DNA from: JANLTP01 sp031363055 | Lineage (GTDB): Bacteria; Pseudomonadota; Gammaproteobacteria; Burkholderiales; Burkholderiaceae_E | NCBI GenBank assembly: GCA_031363055.1 | Contig: JANLTP010000111.1 | Span: forward strand, 1-40,999 | Length of the DNA stretch: 40,999 nt | Direction: 5' to 3' | In this document: positions 1-9,204 of the stretch, one piece after another | How positions within the stretch are numbered: position 1 is the stretch's first letter | Layout: each line of letters begins with the position of its first letter | Notes under the pieces: generated by a model | Seen by the model: only the letters and a program-made list of their open reading frames with translations | What the model was told of the DNA's origin: nothing | The model's database searches: none | Made by a program: the position numbers and the translations under genes

Positions 1-2
1 GA

Positions 3-221
3 AAATTACAAGCAACGCTGCTGGAGTTCATGCCCGGTCCGACCCTGATGTCGCGTGATAACTTTGCCTCCTTGAAGGTTGATAACGTGCTGGTCAATCT
101 GCAAGCAGCCGGCTTCCTGGCATTGGGCATCACGCCGTCCAGTCTGAGCGCCGTTGCTCCAGGCTATTTGTCCGGGAACACCGACTTACACTCACTCGCG
201 CGCGCCAAAGCGAGTCGTTAG
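3..221 (+). CDS. C-terminal end of NDUFA9-type complex I NAD(P)-binding protein (partial)
   Basis: This is the tail of a gene that enters the window from the left; 72 codons are visible, ending at TAG 219-221. The frame is open from base 3, and the translation contains the FMPGPTLMSRDN, SLKVDNV and SAVAPGYLSG stretches that I recognise from the C-terminus of extended-SDR proteins related to the eukaryotic complex I subunit NDUFA9. Such proteins bind NAD(P)H and in bacteria are annotated as complex I NDUFA9-family or epimerase-like proteins. The Rossmann part lies outside the window, so binding residues cannot be checked. The next gene starts 7 bp downstream, which suggests co-transcription with the GST and cca genes. 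An ATG at 30 opens a 63-codon frame, but it is internal to this gene. Family assignment is moderately sure; a physiological role in complex I is inference. Confidence 0.7.
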   Translation, partial: KLQATLLEFMPGPTLMSRDNFASLKVDNVLVNLQAAGFLALGITPSSLSAVAPGYLSGNTDLHSLARAKASR

Positions 222-228
222 AAACCCT

Positions 229-930
229 ATGCTGTCGCTCTACATAGGTAACAAGAATTATTCCTCCTGGTCATTGCGTCCGTGGCTGCTGATGCAAACA
301 CTCGAGATCCCGTTTGTCGAACACCGGCTCAGCCTGTTCACCGATGGGTTCAAATCGACCTTGGCGCGCTACACGCCGGTGGCCCGGGTTCCAGTGCTCA
401 TCGATGACGATTTTTCAGTGTGGGACAGCTTGGCCATTGTCGAGTATCTGGCCGAGCGCTTTCCGGACCGTGGCGTCTGGCCGAAGGATTTCAAGGCGCG
501 AGCACGTGCGCGCTCGATTTGTGCGGAGATGCACTCGGGCTTTGGTGCGCTTCGCACTCAGCTTCCCATGAATCTCGAAGCGCACCTGCCCGGCAAGGGT
601 TGGAACAAGGCCGTTCAAAAAGATGTCGATCGATTGGTCGAGATGTGGCGCGAATTGCTGGCCGCTTCGGGTGGCCCGTTTCTGTTCGGCGCGTTCAGTG
701 CGGCTGACGCATTCTTTGCACCGATAGTCACTCGACTTCAAACCTACGGTATTGATTTGCCGGCTGATTGCCAGCACTATGGTGCGGCGATACGCGCCCT
801 GCCGGCGATGCAGGCTTGGACCCGGGAAGCGTTGACCGAACACGAATACCTCGCCGAGGACGAGCCATACCGGGACGCCCCCGCTGACAGCGTCGCCCTG
901 AGCGGCGATCAAAACGGCGGCCCGCGCTGA
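229..930 (+). CDS. Glutathione S-transferase family protein
   Basis: The 233-residue product has the two-domain GST layout. An N-terminal thioredoxin-like domain begins LYIGNKNYSSWSLRPWLLM, with candidate glutathione-activating serines in the NYSSWS segment and the VARVPVL cis-proline strand near residues 46-52, followed by WDSLAIVEYLAERFP. An all-helical C-terminal domain completes the protein. The family conjugates glutathione to electrophiles or acts as a thiol reductase in the cytoplasm; the substrate cannot be read from sequence. I chose the ATG at 229 because the fold begins immediately after it. The frame stays open upstream to an ATG at 154, but that extension overlaps the preceding gene and adds 25 residues unlike any GST. 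It lies 7 bp after the upstream stop and 7 bp before the cca gene, so the three probably form one transcript. Confidence 0.88.
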   Translation: MLSLYIGNKNYSSWSLRPWLLMQTLEIPFVEHRLSLFTDGFKSTLARYTPVARVPVLIDDDFSVWDSLAIVEYLAERFPDRGVWPKDFKARARARSICAEMHSGFGALRTQLPMNLEAHLPGKGWNKAVQKDVDRLVEMWRELLAASGGPFLFGAFSAADAFFAPIVTRLQTYGIDLPADCQHYGAAIRALPAMQAWTREALTEHEYLAEDEPYRDAPADSVALSGDQNGGPR

Positions 931-937
931 TCAACCC

Positions 938-2758
938 ATGAAGATCTACGCGGTCGGAGGGGCCGTGCGCGATCAATTGCTTGGCCTGCCCGTTCACGAT
1001 CGCGACTATGTCGTGGTCGGCGCCAGCCCGCAAGCGATGCTCGATGCGGGATTCAAGCCGGTAGGCCAGGATTTTCCGGTGTTTCTGCATCCGCAAAGCC
1101 ATGAGGAATATGCGCTGGCCAGAACCGAGCGAAAAGTGGCGCCGGGTTACGCGGGCTTCCGCTTTCAGAGCTTACCCGAAGTCACGCTCGAGCAAGACCT
1201 GCAGCGGCGGGACCTGACCATCAACGCAATTGCGCAAGCCGAAGACGGCACTCTGATCGACCCGTACGGCGGACAAGCCGACTTGCGCGCTCGCGTGTTC
1301 CGACATGTCAGCGAGGCCTTCGTCGAGGATCCGGTTCGAATATTGCGCGTCGCGCGGTTTGCGGCACGCTTTGCCGAGTTCAGCATTGCGCCGCAGACCC
1401 ACGAACTGATGTGTGCCATGGTCAGCACCGGCGAGGTCGACGCACTGGTACCTGAGCGAGTGTGGCAAGAGGTTTCGCGTGGGCTCATGCAGATCAAGCC
1501 GTCGCGAATGTTTGAAGTCCTGATCGCATGCGGCGCTCTGGCGCGGATTGCGCCCGAGCTCAGCGGCGCGTCCGGACACTGGATGAAAACACTCGATGCC
1601 GCCGCCGCGTCCGGAGCATCGCTGGCGGTCCGGTTTGCGCTCTGGGCGCAGGCGCTGCGGCATGCGCCATACGAACACGGGACAGACGAACATGTGCCAG
1701 ACGATCAGACGACCGTCGTCGGCGAGGCGGCGCTCGAAGCGTTATCGCAGCTTTGTCAGCGACTGCGCGTGCCCACCGAATGTCGCACGCTGGCACTGCT
1801 GGCGCTCAACAATGCGACTGCGATTGCGCAGGCCCATGTGGCCAGCGCCGGCGAGCAGCTTCGGCTGCTTTCACAGGCAGATGGATTTCGAAAACCCGAA
1901 CGCTTCGAGGAACTGCTGCAGGTCGTGCGACTTGAATTCAGCACCGGCCGACCTGAGGACCAACCCATAGTTAAATCAGCGCTGGCGCGATTGCGCCAAA
2001 GTCTGGCGGTCGCCAGCGCGGTCGATTCGGCCAAAGCGGCGCAGGCCGTCGATGGCGAGACTTTGACCAGAGCAATGCCGAGCGCAGTGACAAGCGCAAC
2101 AACCCGCGGCGAAGCGATCAAGCTCGCCGTGCAACGAGCGCGTTTGCAGGCGATTGAGGCCGCGCAACAGAATCAACCCGAATGGTCTGCGGATCATACC
2201 GTCAAGGACGACATCGCTCGATCGTCAATCAAACGTCAACGGTTCTGGAAGCGATTGATCAGAGCGCCATTTGCGATCGTCGCGGCGCTGCTACTCGGAT
2301 TCATCGATTGGCTATGGAATCCGCTGCTGATGCTGATGGCGCGCCTCGGCCGATTCTGGGTGTTTCGTGTACTGGAAGGCGCGATCTCGAGGCTGCCGCC
2401 CTATGGGGCTCTGCTGGTGTTCGCCGTACCTGCTGTGCTGCTGTTGCCGTTCAAGTTTCTAGGCCTGTATTTGATCGGCCACGGCCAGAAGCTGGCGGGA
2501 ATGGCCGTCTTTGTGCTGGCGAAAGTGGTCGGTACTGCCATGGTCGCACGAGTCTTCTCGCTGACCGCACCGAAGCTCATGACGCTGAGCTGGTTCAATC
2601 GGCTATACAACCGCTTCAAGGCGTACAAGACACGACTGTATGAGTTGGTGTTTGAACATCCGTGGATTCGTTTGAGCAGAAGATTGACGCGGCGCTGGCT
2701 CGAACAGATTCGCGCTCGGTTGCGGCAATTCTGGCAGCTTCGCAAGCCGCGGCCTTGA
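938..2758 (+). CDS. cca: CCA-adding tRNA nucleotidyltransferase fused to a C-terminal membrane domain
   Basis: Residues 1 to about 400 are a class II bacterial CCA-adding enzyme, which adds or repairs the 3' CCA of tRNAs. Visible marks are YAVGGAVRDQLLG at the N-terminus, the catalytic carboxylates D21 and D23 in VHDRDYVVVG, EYALARTERK, RRDLTINAIA and EDPVRILRVARFAARF. The region that carries the metal-binding HD signature in E. coli Cca reads VRFALWAQALRH here, so the His-Asp pair is absent and the phosphohydrolase activity is probably lost. Instead of ending near residue 410, the frame continues to 606 residues. About residues 430-565 hold several hydrophobic segments (AIVAALLLGFIDWLW, GALLVFAVPAVLLLPFKF, LAGMAVFVLAKVVG), followed by a basic, Arg-rich tail. 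That part resembles stand-alone hypothetical membrane proteins of proteobacteria. No frameshift is needed to read the fusion. The next gene starts at a TTG 30 bp downstream. Confidence 0.88.
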   Translation: MKIYAVGGAVRDQLLGLPVHDRDYVVVGASPQAMLDAGFKPVGQDFPVFLHPQSHEEYALARTERKVAPGYAGFRFQSLPEVTLEQDLQRRDLTINAIAQAEDGTLIDPYGGQADLRARVFRHVSEAFVEDPVRILRVARFAARFAEFSIAPQTHELMCAMVSTGEVDALVPERVWQEVSRGLMQIKPSRMFEVLIACGALARIAPELSGASGHWMKTLDAAAASGASLAVRFALWAQALRHAPYEHGTDEHVPDDQTTVVGEAALEALSQLCQRLRVPTECRTLALLALNNATAIAQAHVASAGEQLRLLSQADGFRKPERFEELLQVVRLEFSTGRPEDQPIVKSALARLRQSLAVASAVDSAKAAQAVDGETLTRAMPSAVTSATTRGEAIKLAVQRARLQAIEAAQQNQPEWSADHTVKDDIARSSIKRQRFWKRLIRAPFAIVAALLLGFIDWLWNPLLMLMARLGRFWVFRVLEGAISRLPPYGALLVFAVPAVLLLPFKFLGLYLIGHGQKLAGMAVFVLAKVVGTAMVARVFSLTAPKLMTLSWFNRLYNRFKAYKTRLYELVFEHPWIRLSRRLTRRWLEQIRARLRQFWQLRKPRP

Positions 2759-2779
2759 ACTCACCAGGAACTCACCAGG
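2758..2779 (+). repeat. 11-bp tandem duplication at the cca/enoyl-CoA hydratase junction
   Basis: The unit AACTCACCAGG occurs twice, perfectly and back to back, starting on the last base of the cca stop codon. The second copy supplies the AGGA that serves as Shine-Dalgarno sequence for the TTG start at 2788, so the duplication has copied the ribosome binding site. Confidence 0.9.
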
Positions 2780-2787
2780 AACACATC

Positions 2788-3615
2788 TTGAACACAACGA
2801 CGACTTACCAGACCATCACTTATGAACTCGAGCAGGGTGTTGCGCATATTCAACTGGCAAGACCAGAACGCCTGAATGCGCTGTCCAAGCCGATGTTGCT
2901 GGAGATCAATACCGCGATGGATTGCGCCGAGGCAGATTCCCAGGTTCGGGTCATCGTACTGAGCGGCGCCGGCAAGGGCTTCTCATCAGGATTTGATCTC
3001 AAGGATCAGATGCAAAGCAATCCCAAGGGCGCGCGTATCTGGCGCGAAATACTTGATCTGGATTTCGACACCACGATGCGTTTTTGGCGATCACCGAAGC
3101 CGACCATCGCAGCCGTACACGGCCCTTGCATCGCCGGCGCGTTCGAGATGGCACTGGCTTGCGACATCACAATCGCAGCGCAAGATGCCGTGTTCGGCGA
3201 ACCCGAACTCAGATTCGGCGCCGGCATTGTGACGCTGTTATTACCCTGGATCGCTTCGCCGAAACATGCCAAGCGGATCATCTTGAGTGGACAGGACAAA
3301 ATCGGCGCCGAACTTGCCATGCAGATGGGTTTGGTCAGCGAGGTGGTCGCCGTCGGAGAACATCTGATCACGGCACTGAAAGTGGCGCGCAATATCGCCA
3401 AGATGGACCCCGATCTCGTCTGTCAGACCAAAAAGGCGATCCAGCGAACCTACGATATTCAAGGCATTGAATCGGCCTTGGCGGCTGCGCTCGATATCGA
3501 TCACAACATCGAGTCGCATGGCTCGCCGGACAAGGTTCAGTTCATGAATATCGCACGCGCCGACGGCTTGAAGGCCGCCCTGGCATGGCGCGCCAGCCGG
3601 TTCGAACCCGAGTGA
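2788..3615 (+). CDS. Enoyl-CoA hydratase/isomerase family protein
   Basis: This 275-residue crotonase-fold protein hydrates or isomerises enoyl-CoA esters, or carries out a related crotonase reaction. Visible marks are PERLNALS near the N-terminus, the first oxyanion-hole segment SGAGKGFSSGFDL, the second one AAVHGPCIAGAFEMALACD, and FGEPELRFG. The usual catalytic glutamate positions would fall in the EPELRFG region, but hydratase and isomerase cannot be told apart with confidence. The start is set by a TTG at 2788, preceded 7 bp upstream by AGGA. The open frame extends back to an ATG at 2662, but that would overlap the cca gene by almost 100 bp and add residues unlike a crotonase. It is probably the last gene of the left-hand run, convergent with the cyclase gene. 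Confidence 0.85.
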   Translation: MNTTTTYQTITYELEQGVAHIQLARPERLNALSKPMLLEINTAMDCAEADSQVRVIVLSGAGKGFSSGFDLKDQMQSNPKGARIWREILDLDFDTTMRFWRSPKPTIAAVHGPCIAGAFEMALACDITIAAQDAVFGEPELRFGAGIVTLLLPWIASPKHAKRIILSGQDKIGAELAMQMGLVSEVVAVGEHLITALKVARNIAKMDPDLVCQTKKAIQRTYDIQGIESALAAALDIDHNIESHGSPDKVQFMNIARADGLKAALAWRASRFEPE

Positions 3616-3621
3616 ACCGGC
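3596..3621. terminator. Possible weak bidirectional terminator hairpin
   Basis: GCCGGTT at 3596-3602 pairs with AACCGGC at 3615-3621 across the end of the enoyl-CoA hydratase gene, between two convergent genes. There is no long U-run on either side, only GATTT after 3625, so intrinsic termination is uncertain. Confidence 0.3.
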
Positions 3622-3650
3622 GTTCGATTTGGTCTCGTCCTTGACCTCTT

Positions 3651-4799
3651 CTACTGCCCGGCCTTGCCAATCGCCACCGGTCGCACCGGTGAACCCGCTG
3701 AGCCACGCTCGAGCAGCGGCAGCACCATCGTACAGGACGTCCAGACGCGGTCCCGAGCCATCTCGGCAAGCTTGACGTTTTCAAGATGATGTACGCCGCT
3801 CTGCGTCAACATATGGTGGTGCACAGCGAACGGCAGACCGGCCGGTACGCCGGCGGCTGGCCCCGCCTTGCCTGCCAACAGTCCGTCGGGCACCGGATCA
3901 ATAAACGGCGTATCCAGCCCAATCGCGACAATACTTTTCTTGCCGAGAAATTGGGCCGCGTCGTAAGACAGACCCGGCGCCATGGCGTAGTAGGTCTTGT
4001 TCGTGTCGGGGTCCTGCCAACCATCGCTCCAACCGGTATAGACGTAAACCACATCGCCCGGTTGAATGCCGCGTTTCGCCAAGCCTTGTGCTTTCAACAT
4101 GGCCTGAATGTGCGCCGCTGTTACCAGTTCACCGGCCTTCATCGCAGTACCACCGCCGACAAACTTCTTCGCGTCCAGCAAGATGGCTGAAGTCACAATC
4201 GGCGGAATTTTTTCAACCCCGAGTTTCAACAACGGCGAGTCGGCGGTCGGCTTGACATCCTTGGCCGACATACCGCCGTAGTAGGTGGCATCGTCGGCCG
4301 GGAAAGCGGCCTTGCCATCCCACGGATTTTTCAACACCGCAAAATGGCCGAGCGCATCAATTTGTGTGCCCTGCTGATTCGGCTCGGCACCGTCATTCAA
4401 GGTCTCACCATTGAATGCGTGTGCAGTTCCCGGAATGCCGGCAACCGCTTTCGGCTTGACCGTGTAGGGTCCGCTGAACGGACTCTTGGGCATCGTATTC
4501 GAGCGCTCATGGGACACCTCGTAAGACTTCGCGCCCGGTTGAGCGAGATGCCAGGCACAGCGCCCCCAGGTTCCTGCGCCTTGGGTATTACCCATACCCT
4601 TCTGGTCACCTTGCGACCAAGGGGGCGAAGGAACTTTCTTGACGCTCGCATTTAAAATGGAGGCAGGTTCAACGGCTGATGCGGCGGCTGGCAACGCCAG
4701 CAAGACCAGCGTCGCGGCAGCGCTCAACCCGACGCGAACAGGGCGATATTGATCAGCACGCCGACGGTTCGGCAGATTCGCGCGGTTACCTTTGACCAT
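3651..4799 (-). CDS. Exported cyclase-family (kynurenine formamidase-like) hydrolase
   Basis: The product (382 residues from the ATG at 4799) belongs to the cyclase/kynurenine-formamidase superfamily, metal-dependent amide or ester hydrolases. The typical metal-site segment is QQGTQIDALGHF, with the D and H of the xDxxxH pattern, and further segments are PGDVVYVYTGW and AIGLDTPFID. A basic n-region (NRANLPNRRRADQYRP) followed by VGLSAAATLVLLALPAAASAVEP is a good signal peptide with cleavage after ASA, so the enzyme is likely periplasmic. An in-frame GTG at 4826 would add nine residues; the ATG is preferred as no clear ribosome binding site separates them. It is divergent from the SNF2 gene and convergent with the enoyl-CoA hydratase gene. 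Substrate unknown. Confidence 0.82.
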   Translation of the reverse strand: MVKGNRANLPNRRRADQYRPVRVGLSAAATLVLLALPAAASAVEPASILNASVKKVPSPPWSQGDQKGMGNTQGAGTWGRCAWHLAQPGAKSYEVSHERSNTMPKSPFSGPYTVKPKAVAGIPGTAHAFNGETLNDGAEPNQQGTQIDALGHFAVLKNPWDGKAAFPADDATYYGGMSAKDVKPTADSPLLKLGVEKIPPIVTSAILLDAKKFVGGGTAMKAGELVTAAHIQAMLKAQGLAKRGIQPGDVVYVYTGWSDGWQDPDTNKTYYAMAPGLSYDAAQFLGKKSIVAIGLDTPFIDPVPDGLLAGKAGPAAGVPAGLPFAVHHHMLTQSGVHHLENVKLAEMARDRVWTSCTMVLPLLERGSAGSPVRPVAIGKAGQ

Positions 4800-4939
4800 A
4801 ATGCTCTGCTTTTGGAGTTCGGGCACTCAGTTTATCCCAAGCCTGTCCGTCTGCCTGAACCTTGGCTCCGTAGTTTCTACCACGCGCTCAATTAGCGTTA
4901 CGATGATCGTCATCAGGCAGGTATTGCCGCAGGATTCTC

Positions 4940-7900
4940 ATGTCTCAACTTCCTCTGATCGATCCCGATGACGAGTCGATCAACCGACTTCAGCAACCCG
5001 CATCCGGCCCATTGAACCTGTCGACTTCATTGACCGGATTGTCTTCATTGACCGCGGATGCGGCCGTCATCACCGATGCACTGGCGCTGCTGTGGGCGCC
5101 GCAGCCGCTGACCACTGTGCTCGAGATACTGCGCGACGCCGGCCTGCGGAGCACTCGAGGCGTACAGTTTCACAGGGCCATGCTGCTCGAGGTGCTCGGG
5201 CAATACAAGGCCGAAGGCAAGGCGGCGCTCAATGAACGGGGGCAATGGCAGTTGCTCGGTGACTACCGTCGCGAGTGTTACCGGCAAGCGCTGCTGGGGC
5301 CGCGCTTCGTCGCGTTAAAGCCAGCGGTGCTGGCCAGCAATCGAATTGAAACCCGAGGCTACTTCTACGGCCTGAGTAGCAGCGGACAAGCGCAGTGTGT
5401 CTTGCGGCTCGAGTTGTACAGCGGTTGCACGCCGGAACGATTCCAGACTATCTTGAAAGGGTCAGCCCATAACGGCCTTGATCTCGAACATGAGCTAAGC
5501 GAGTTGCTGCTCCACCACTTCGACGAGCGCCTGGCCGATCGCGCGGATCGCAGCGTATTGTTGAGCCTGGTCGCGCGCAGCGTGACCCTCAGTCTGTGGC
5601 GCCTCGACGTTCGAGTGCTACCGCTACTCGCCTGGTTGGACCGTGCCGAGTGGTCATCGCTGCCCTTCCAGGCACGAGTCAGTCTGTCGGAATGGTACCG
5701 CTTCGCCGGACGCCACGATCGCGCCGACGCATTGTTCGCAGGCCTATCAAACGCTCATGTCGATTACCACAAGGCCTGCTCCGCCCTGCTCGCCCACGGC
5801 CGCGTGGCGGTCGAGGCAGCGATCCAGGTATTCACCGAAACATTGAAGTCCTTCAGTCGCAGCGCCGGCTCACGCAAGAACCTGATGCCGGCCACTATAT
5901 CCTGGCTGTATCCGGCCGCCTTGCTTGCCAGCGGTAGCGCCAGCGATCTGACCACCGCGCGCAAGTACTGTATCGCCGAATCCGGCAAGCGCAACGCTGA
6001 CCCGTCGACCTTGATGGGCGCATGGGCCGGCGCGATCGATATGCGATTGGGCGACTCGCCGCGCAAACCGGCGAGCCTGTCGCCCCGAGAAAACTGGAGC
6101 CATTTTGATGCACACGCCGGCCTTGGCGATCTGTTTCCAGTGTTGCTGCGCGCCTGGCTGGCCGACAAGTCGCTGGATCGTGGCCGTTACGGCGGGCTGA
6201 TCGGAAAACTCGAACGATGCGGCCTGAACGCGCTATCGAGCTGGGCGGAGTCCGCGTTCGAATTGGCCGCAGGCAAGGTGCCGGCAGCGACGTTCCTGTT
6301 TGACCCACCGCAGGTCCGATGGCGCGAAGCGCTCGCGGCCATTTCCGCATTGGGACAGAATTCTCCGGCAGCGCGCGCCGTTGCGGCAAACAACCAGCCA
6401 TCGCGCATCATCTGGCAACTGGAGCTGGATAACCATCGCCTGCGCAACGTCACGCCGCTCGAGCAAAAGCATGGCATTCGTGGCTGGAGCAAGGCCAAGC
6501 CGATACCGTTGCGGCGCTTGCTCAAGCCCGAGAAGTTGCCCGCCTATGATCTGAAGGTCGCTCATTGCGTCCGGCTCGAGCGTTATCAGAATCTCGCGGT
6601 ACTCGATCGCGCACAGGCGGCACAGGCACTGATCGGCCATCCGGGTGTGGTGCTGTCAACAGACCCGCAGCAGATCGTCGAGTTGGTCGAGGGCAATGCC
6701 GAAATCGAAGTCATCGAGCAAGGTGGCTATTGGCGCATGCGACTGATTCCTGACCCCTGGGTTGCTGAAAGCGATGGGCAGCCCTATTTTTCAAGTCTGC
6801 GCGACGAGCAGGAACACAATGCATTGAGGGCGATGCGTTTTGTGGTGACTGGCCATCGCGTGCGGGTGATCCGCTTCACCCCGGCGCAGCTTCGGGTCGC
6901 ACAGTTGGTGCGCGACGGTCTGGCGGTTCCCGTGCAAGCGCGCACCGAATTGCAGGCGGCGCTGGCCTCATTGTCGGTGCATTTCCAGGTACACAGCGAA
7001 CTCGACCTGCAGGCCCGTGAAGTGTCGGTCAGCGGTCGTCTGCGCGCGGAAATCGAGCCCCTGGAGCGCGGTGTGCGGCTGCGCCTCGTGGTCGCACCCC
7101 TCGGCGAAGCAGGCCCGAGAATACCGCCGGGCGAAGGCCGCGAGAATTTTGTGGCGATGCTCGCGGGCGAGACCCTCAAAGCCAAGCGCGACCTGAGCGC
7201 CGAGCGCTCAATTGAACGCGATATCGGTGCGGCACTCGATGAAGCAGGCATCGCCTGGGAGCGAGGCCCGGACAACGATCGCGCGGTGCGCCATTTGCCC
7301 GAACCCGATGCAGCACTCGCCCTGGTCGAACTGTTGGCCGCAGCGGTTGCCGACGGTCGCTGGCTCGACAGCATCGATTGGCCGAAGGGCAAACCGCTGA
7401 AAGTGCAGACGGTCGCTTCAAGCCAGCTTCACGTCAAGGTCAAAAGCGTCGGTCAGTGGCTTGAATTGAACGGCGAACTCAGAACCAGCGACGGCGAAGT
7501 CGTGGCCATGCGATTTCTAATCGAACAACTGAGCGCCAACAAATCGCGCTTTGTGGCGCTGGGCGAAGGCCGTTATCTGGCGTTGACTGAACGGCTTCGC
7601 GAACAGATTGCCGACCTCGCTGACCTCTCGAGCGTGCAGAAAAATGGCAGCCTGAAGATCGCCCAGTCGGCCGGCGCTTGGCTCGAAGCGCAGCGCGCCG
7701 ACAGTGCCATCGAGTTCGATCGGCGAACCACCGAGCGGCTGGCACGCTGGCAGGCGGCGCAGACCGAGGACTTCCACATTCCGGCGAATTTGCAAGCGCA
7801 ATTGCGGCCCTATCAGGAAGACGGTGTGCGTTGGGCTCTGCGACTGGCGCAGGCCGACTTCGGTGCTCTGCTGGCTGACGACATGGGCCTGGGCAAGACG

Positions 7901-9169
7901 GTGCAAACGCTGGCCCTGTTATTGGCACGCGCGACAATCGGCCCGGCACTGGTGGTCGCACCGACCTCGGTAGGCGCCAATTGGGTTATCGAGGCCGGGC
8001 GCTTTGCGCCGTCCTTGAACATCATCAAACTCTCCGAGGTCGAGCGCGAGGCGAGCATCGCCGATGCCAAACCGAACGACGTGTTCGTCTGCAGCTATGG
8101 GCTGTTGGTGCAACACAGCGATGAATTGGCCGCCATTCAGTGGGCCAGCGTGATTGCCGATGAAGCCCAGGCCGTGAAGAACACGAACACGGCACGAGCC
8201 CGGGCGCTGGTCGCGCTCAACGCCGGTTTTCGGCTCGCAGCCACTGGCACACCGGTGGAAAATCGACTCGATGATTTATGGTCGATCATGCAGTTTGTGA
8301 ATCCCGGCCTGCTCGGTACCAATCAGCAATTCAACGCCCGTTTTGCGGTGCCGATCGAGCGTGACCGCAATATCGATCAACTGCGCAAATTGCGCCGTCT
8401 GATTGCGCCGTTCCTGCTGCGTCGAACCAAGGCGGAAGTCTTGGCCGATCTGCCGGCGCGCATCGAGATGATCAAGCCAGTGATCATTGAGTCGCGTGAG
8501 CAGGCCCACTATGAAGCCTTGCGCCGCAACGCCTTGCAAGCCGCCGAGGGCTTGGTCTCCGAGCGCGGCGCCCAGAGTCAACTGCAAGTACTCGCGCAGT
8601 TGATGCGCCTGCGCCGTGCGGCCTGTGACCCGAGACTGGTGACGCCCGAGTTCGGCGAGCCCGGCGCGAAGATCCAGGAAATTCTGGCACTGGCCGAGGA
8701 ACTGGTCGCCAATCGACACAAGACCCTGATCTTCAGCCAGTTCACCGATTTTCTCGACCTGATTCGCGACGCTCTGCTGGCGGCTGGTCATTCCATTCAA
8801 ACGCTCGATGGCGCAACGCCCGAGCGCCAGCGCGCCCAACGCGTCGCAGCATTCCAGGCCGGTCAAGGTGACTTTTTTCTGATCAGCCTGAAGGCCGGCG
8901 GATTCGGCTTGAACCTGACGGCGGCCGACTATGTGGTGATCGCCGACCCGTGGTGGAATCCGGCGGCTGAGGACCAGGCCATGGGTCGTGCACATCGCAT
9001 CGGCCAAACCCGGCCGGTGACGGCGTATCGGTTGGTGGCGCAAGGTACGATCGAAGAGCGCATCGTCGAGCTGCATCGCGACAAACGGGCGCTCGCCGAT
9101 GGGCTATTGGAGGGTGGAGAGGCGCAGACACTGCCCGGGATTCAGGATTTGCTGGAGCTGATGCGCTGA
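4940..9169 (+). CDS. SNF2-family DEAD/DEAH-box helicase-like ATPase
   Basis: A 1,409-residue protein. The C-terminal third is a complete SNF2 (Swi2/Snf2, RapA-like) motor. Motif I is DDMGLGKTVQTLALLL near residue 980, motif II is DEAQ near 1073 (DEAQAVKN), motif III is LAATGTPVENRLDDLWS, motif IV is KTLIFSQFTDFLDLI, motif V is SLKAGGFGLNLTAADYV, and motif VI is DQAMGRAHRIGQTRPV. Such motors translocate on double-stranded DNA and displace bound proteins. The first 950 residues are poorly recognisable: a helical region (about residues 30-430) followed by a mixed region. I see no zinc-binding SWIM cysteine cluster. The ATG at 4940 is preceded by AGGA five bases upstream. It is flanked by a divergent cyclase gene and, 137 bp downstream, by an AAA ATPase. 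A chromosomal role (nucleoid or RNA polymerase remodelling) and a defence role are both possible. Confidence 0.9.
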   Translation: MSQLPLIDPDDESINRLQQPASGPLNLSTSLTGLSSLTADAAVITDALALLWAPQPLTTVLEILRDAGLRSTRGVQFHRAMLLEVLGQYKAEGKAALNERGQWQLLGDYRRECYRQALLGPRFVALKPAVLASNRIETRGYFYGLSSSGQAQCVLRLELYSGCTPERFQTILKGSAHNGLDLEHELSELLLHHFDERLADRADRSVLLSLVARSVTLSLWRLDVRVLPLLAWLDRAEWSSLPFQARVSLSEWYRFAGRHDRADALFAGLSNAHVDYHKACSALLAHGRVAVEAAIQVFTETLKSFSRSAGSRKNLMPATISWLYPAALLASGSASDLTTARKYCIAESGKRNADPSTLMGAWAGAIDMRLGDSPRKPASLSPRENWSHFDAHAGLGDLFPVLLRAWLADKSLDRGRYGGLIGKLERCGLNALSSWAESAFELAAGKVPAATFLFDPPQVRWREALAAISALGQNSPAARAVAANNQPSRIIWQLELDNHRLRNVTPLEQKHGIRGWSKAKPIPLRRLLKPEKLPAYDLKVAHCVRLERYQNLAVLDRAQAAQALIGHPGVVLSTDPQQIVELVEGNAEIEVIEQGGYWRMRLIPDPWVAESDGQPYFSSLRDEQEHNALRAMRFVVTGHRVRVIRFTPAQLRVAQLVRDGLAVPVQARTELQAALASLSVHFQVHSELDLQAREVSVSGRLRAEIEPLERGVRLRLVVAPLGEAGPRIPPGEGRENFVAMLAGETLKAKRDLSAERSIERDIGAALDEAGIAWERGPDNDRAVRHLPEPDAALALVELLAAAVADGRWLDSIDWPKGKPLKVQTVASSQLHVKVKSVGQWLELNGELRTSDGEVVAMRFLIEQLSANKSRFVALGEGRYLALTERLREQIADLADLSSVQKNGSLKIAQSAGAWLEAQRADSAIEFDRRTTERLARWQAAQTEDFHIPANLQAQLRPYQEDGVRWALRLAQADFGALLADDMGLGKTVQTLALLLARATIGPALVVAPTSVGANWVIEAGRFAPSLNIIKLSEVEREASIADAKPNDVFVCSYGLLVQHSDELAAIQWASVIADEAQAVKNTNTARARALVALNAGFRLAATGTPVENRLDDLWSIMQFVNPGLLGTNQQFNARFAVPIERDRNIDQLRKLRRLIAPFLLRRTKAEVLADLPARIEMIKPVIIESREQAHYEALRRNALQAAEGLVSERGAQSQLQVLAQLMRLRRAACDPRLVTPEFGEPGAKIQEILALAEELVANRHKTLIFSQFTDFLDLIRDALLAAGHSIQTLDGATPERQRAQRVAAFQAGQGDFFLISLKAGGFGLNLTAADYVVIADPWWNPAAEDQAMGRAHRIGQTRPVTAYRLVAQGTIEERIVELHRDKRALADGLLEGGEAQTLPGIQDLLELMR

Positions 9170-9204
9170 AAATATCCTTGTCAGTTTGAGGTCGACCGTC
9201 TTAC

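Noticed and set aside
154..228. N-terminal extension of the GST gene from ATG 154
   Set aside because: It overlaps the end of the NDUFA9-like gene and adds residues foreign to the GST fold; the ATG at 229 fits family length and spacing.
3596..3621. tRNA-like T-arm (GGTTCGAACCC) suggesting a tRNA gene
   Set aside because: The motif lies in the last codons of the enoyl-CoA hydratase gene; no matching acceptor stem, D-arm or anticodon arm is present around it.
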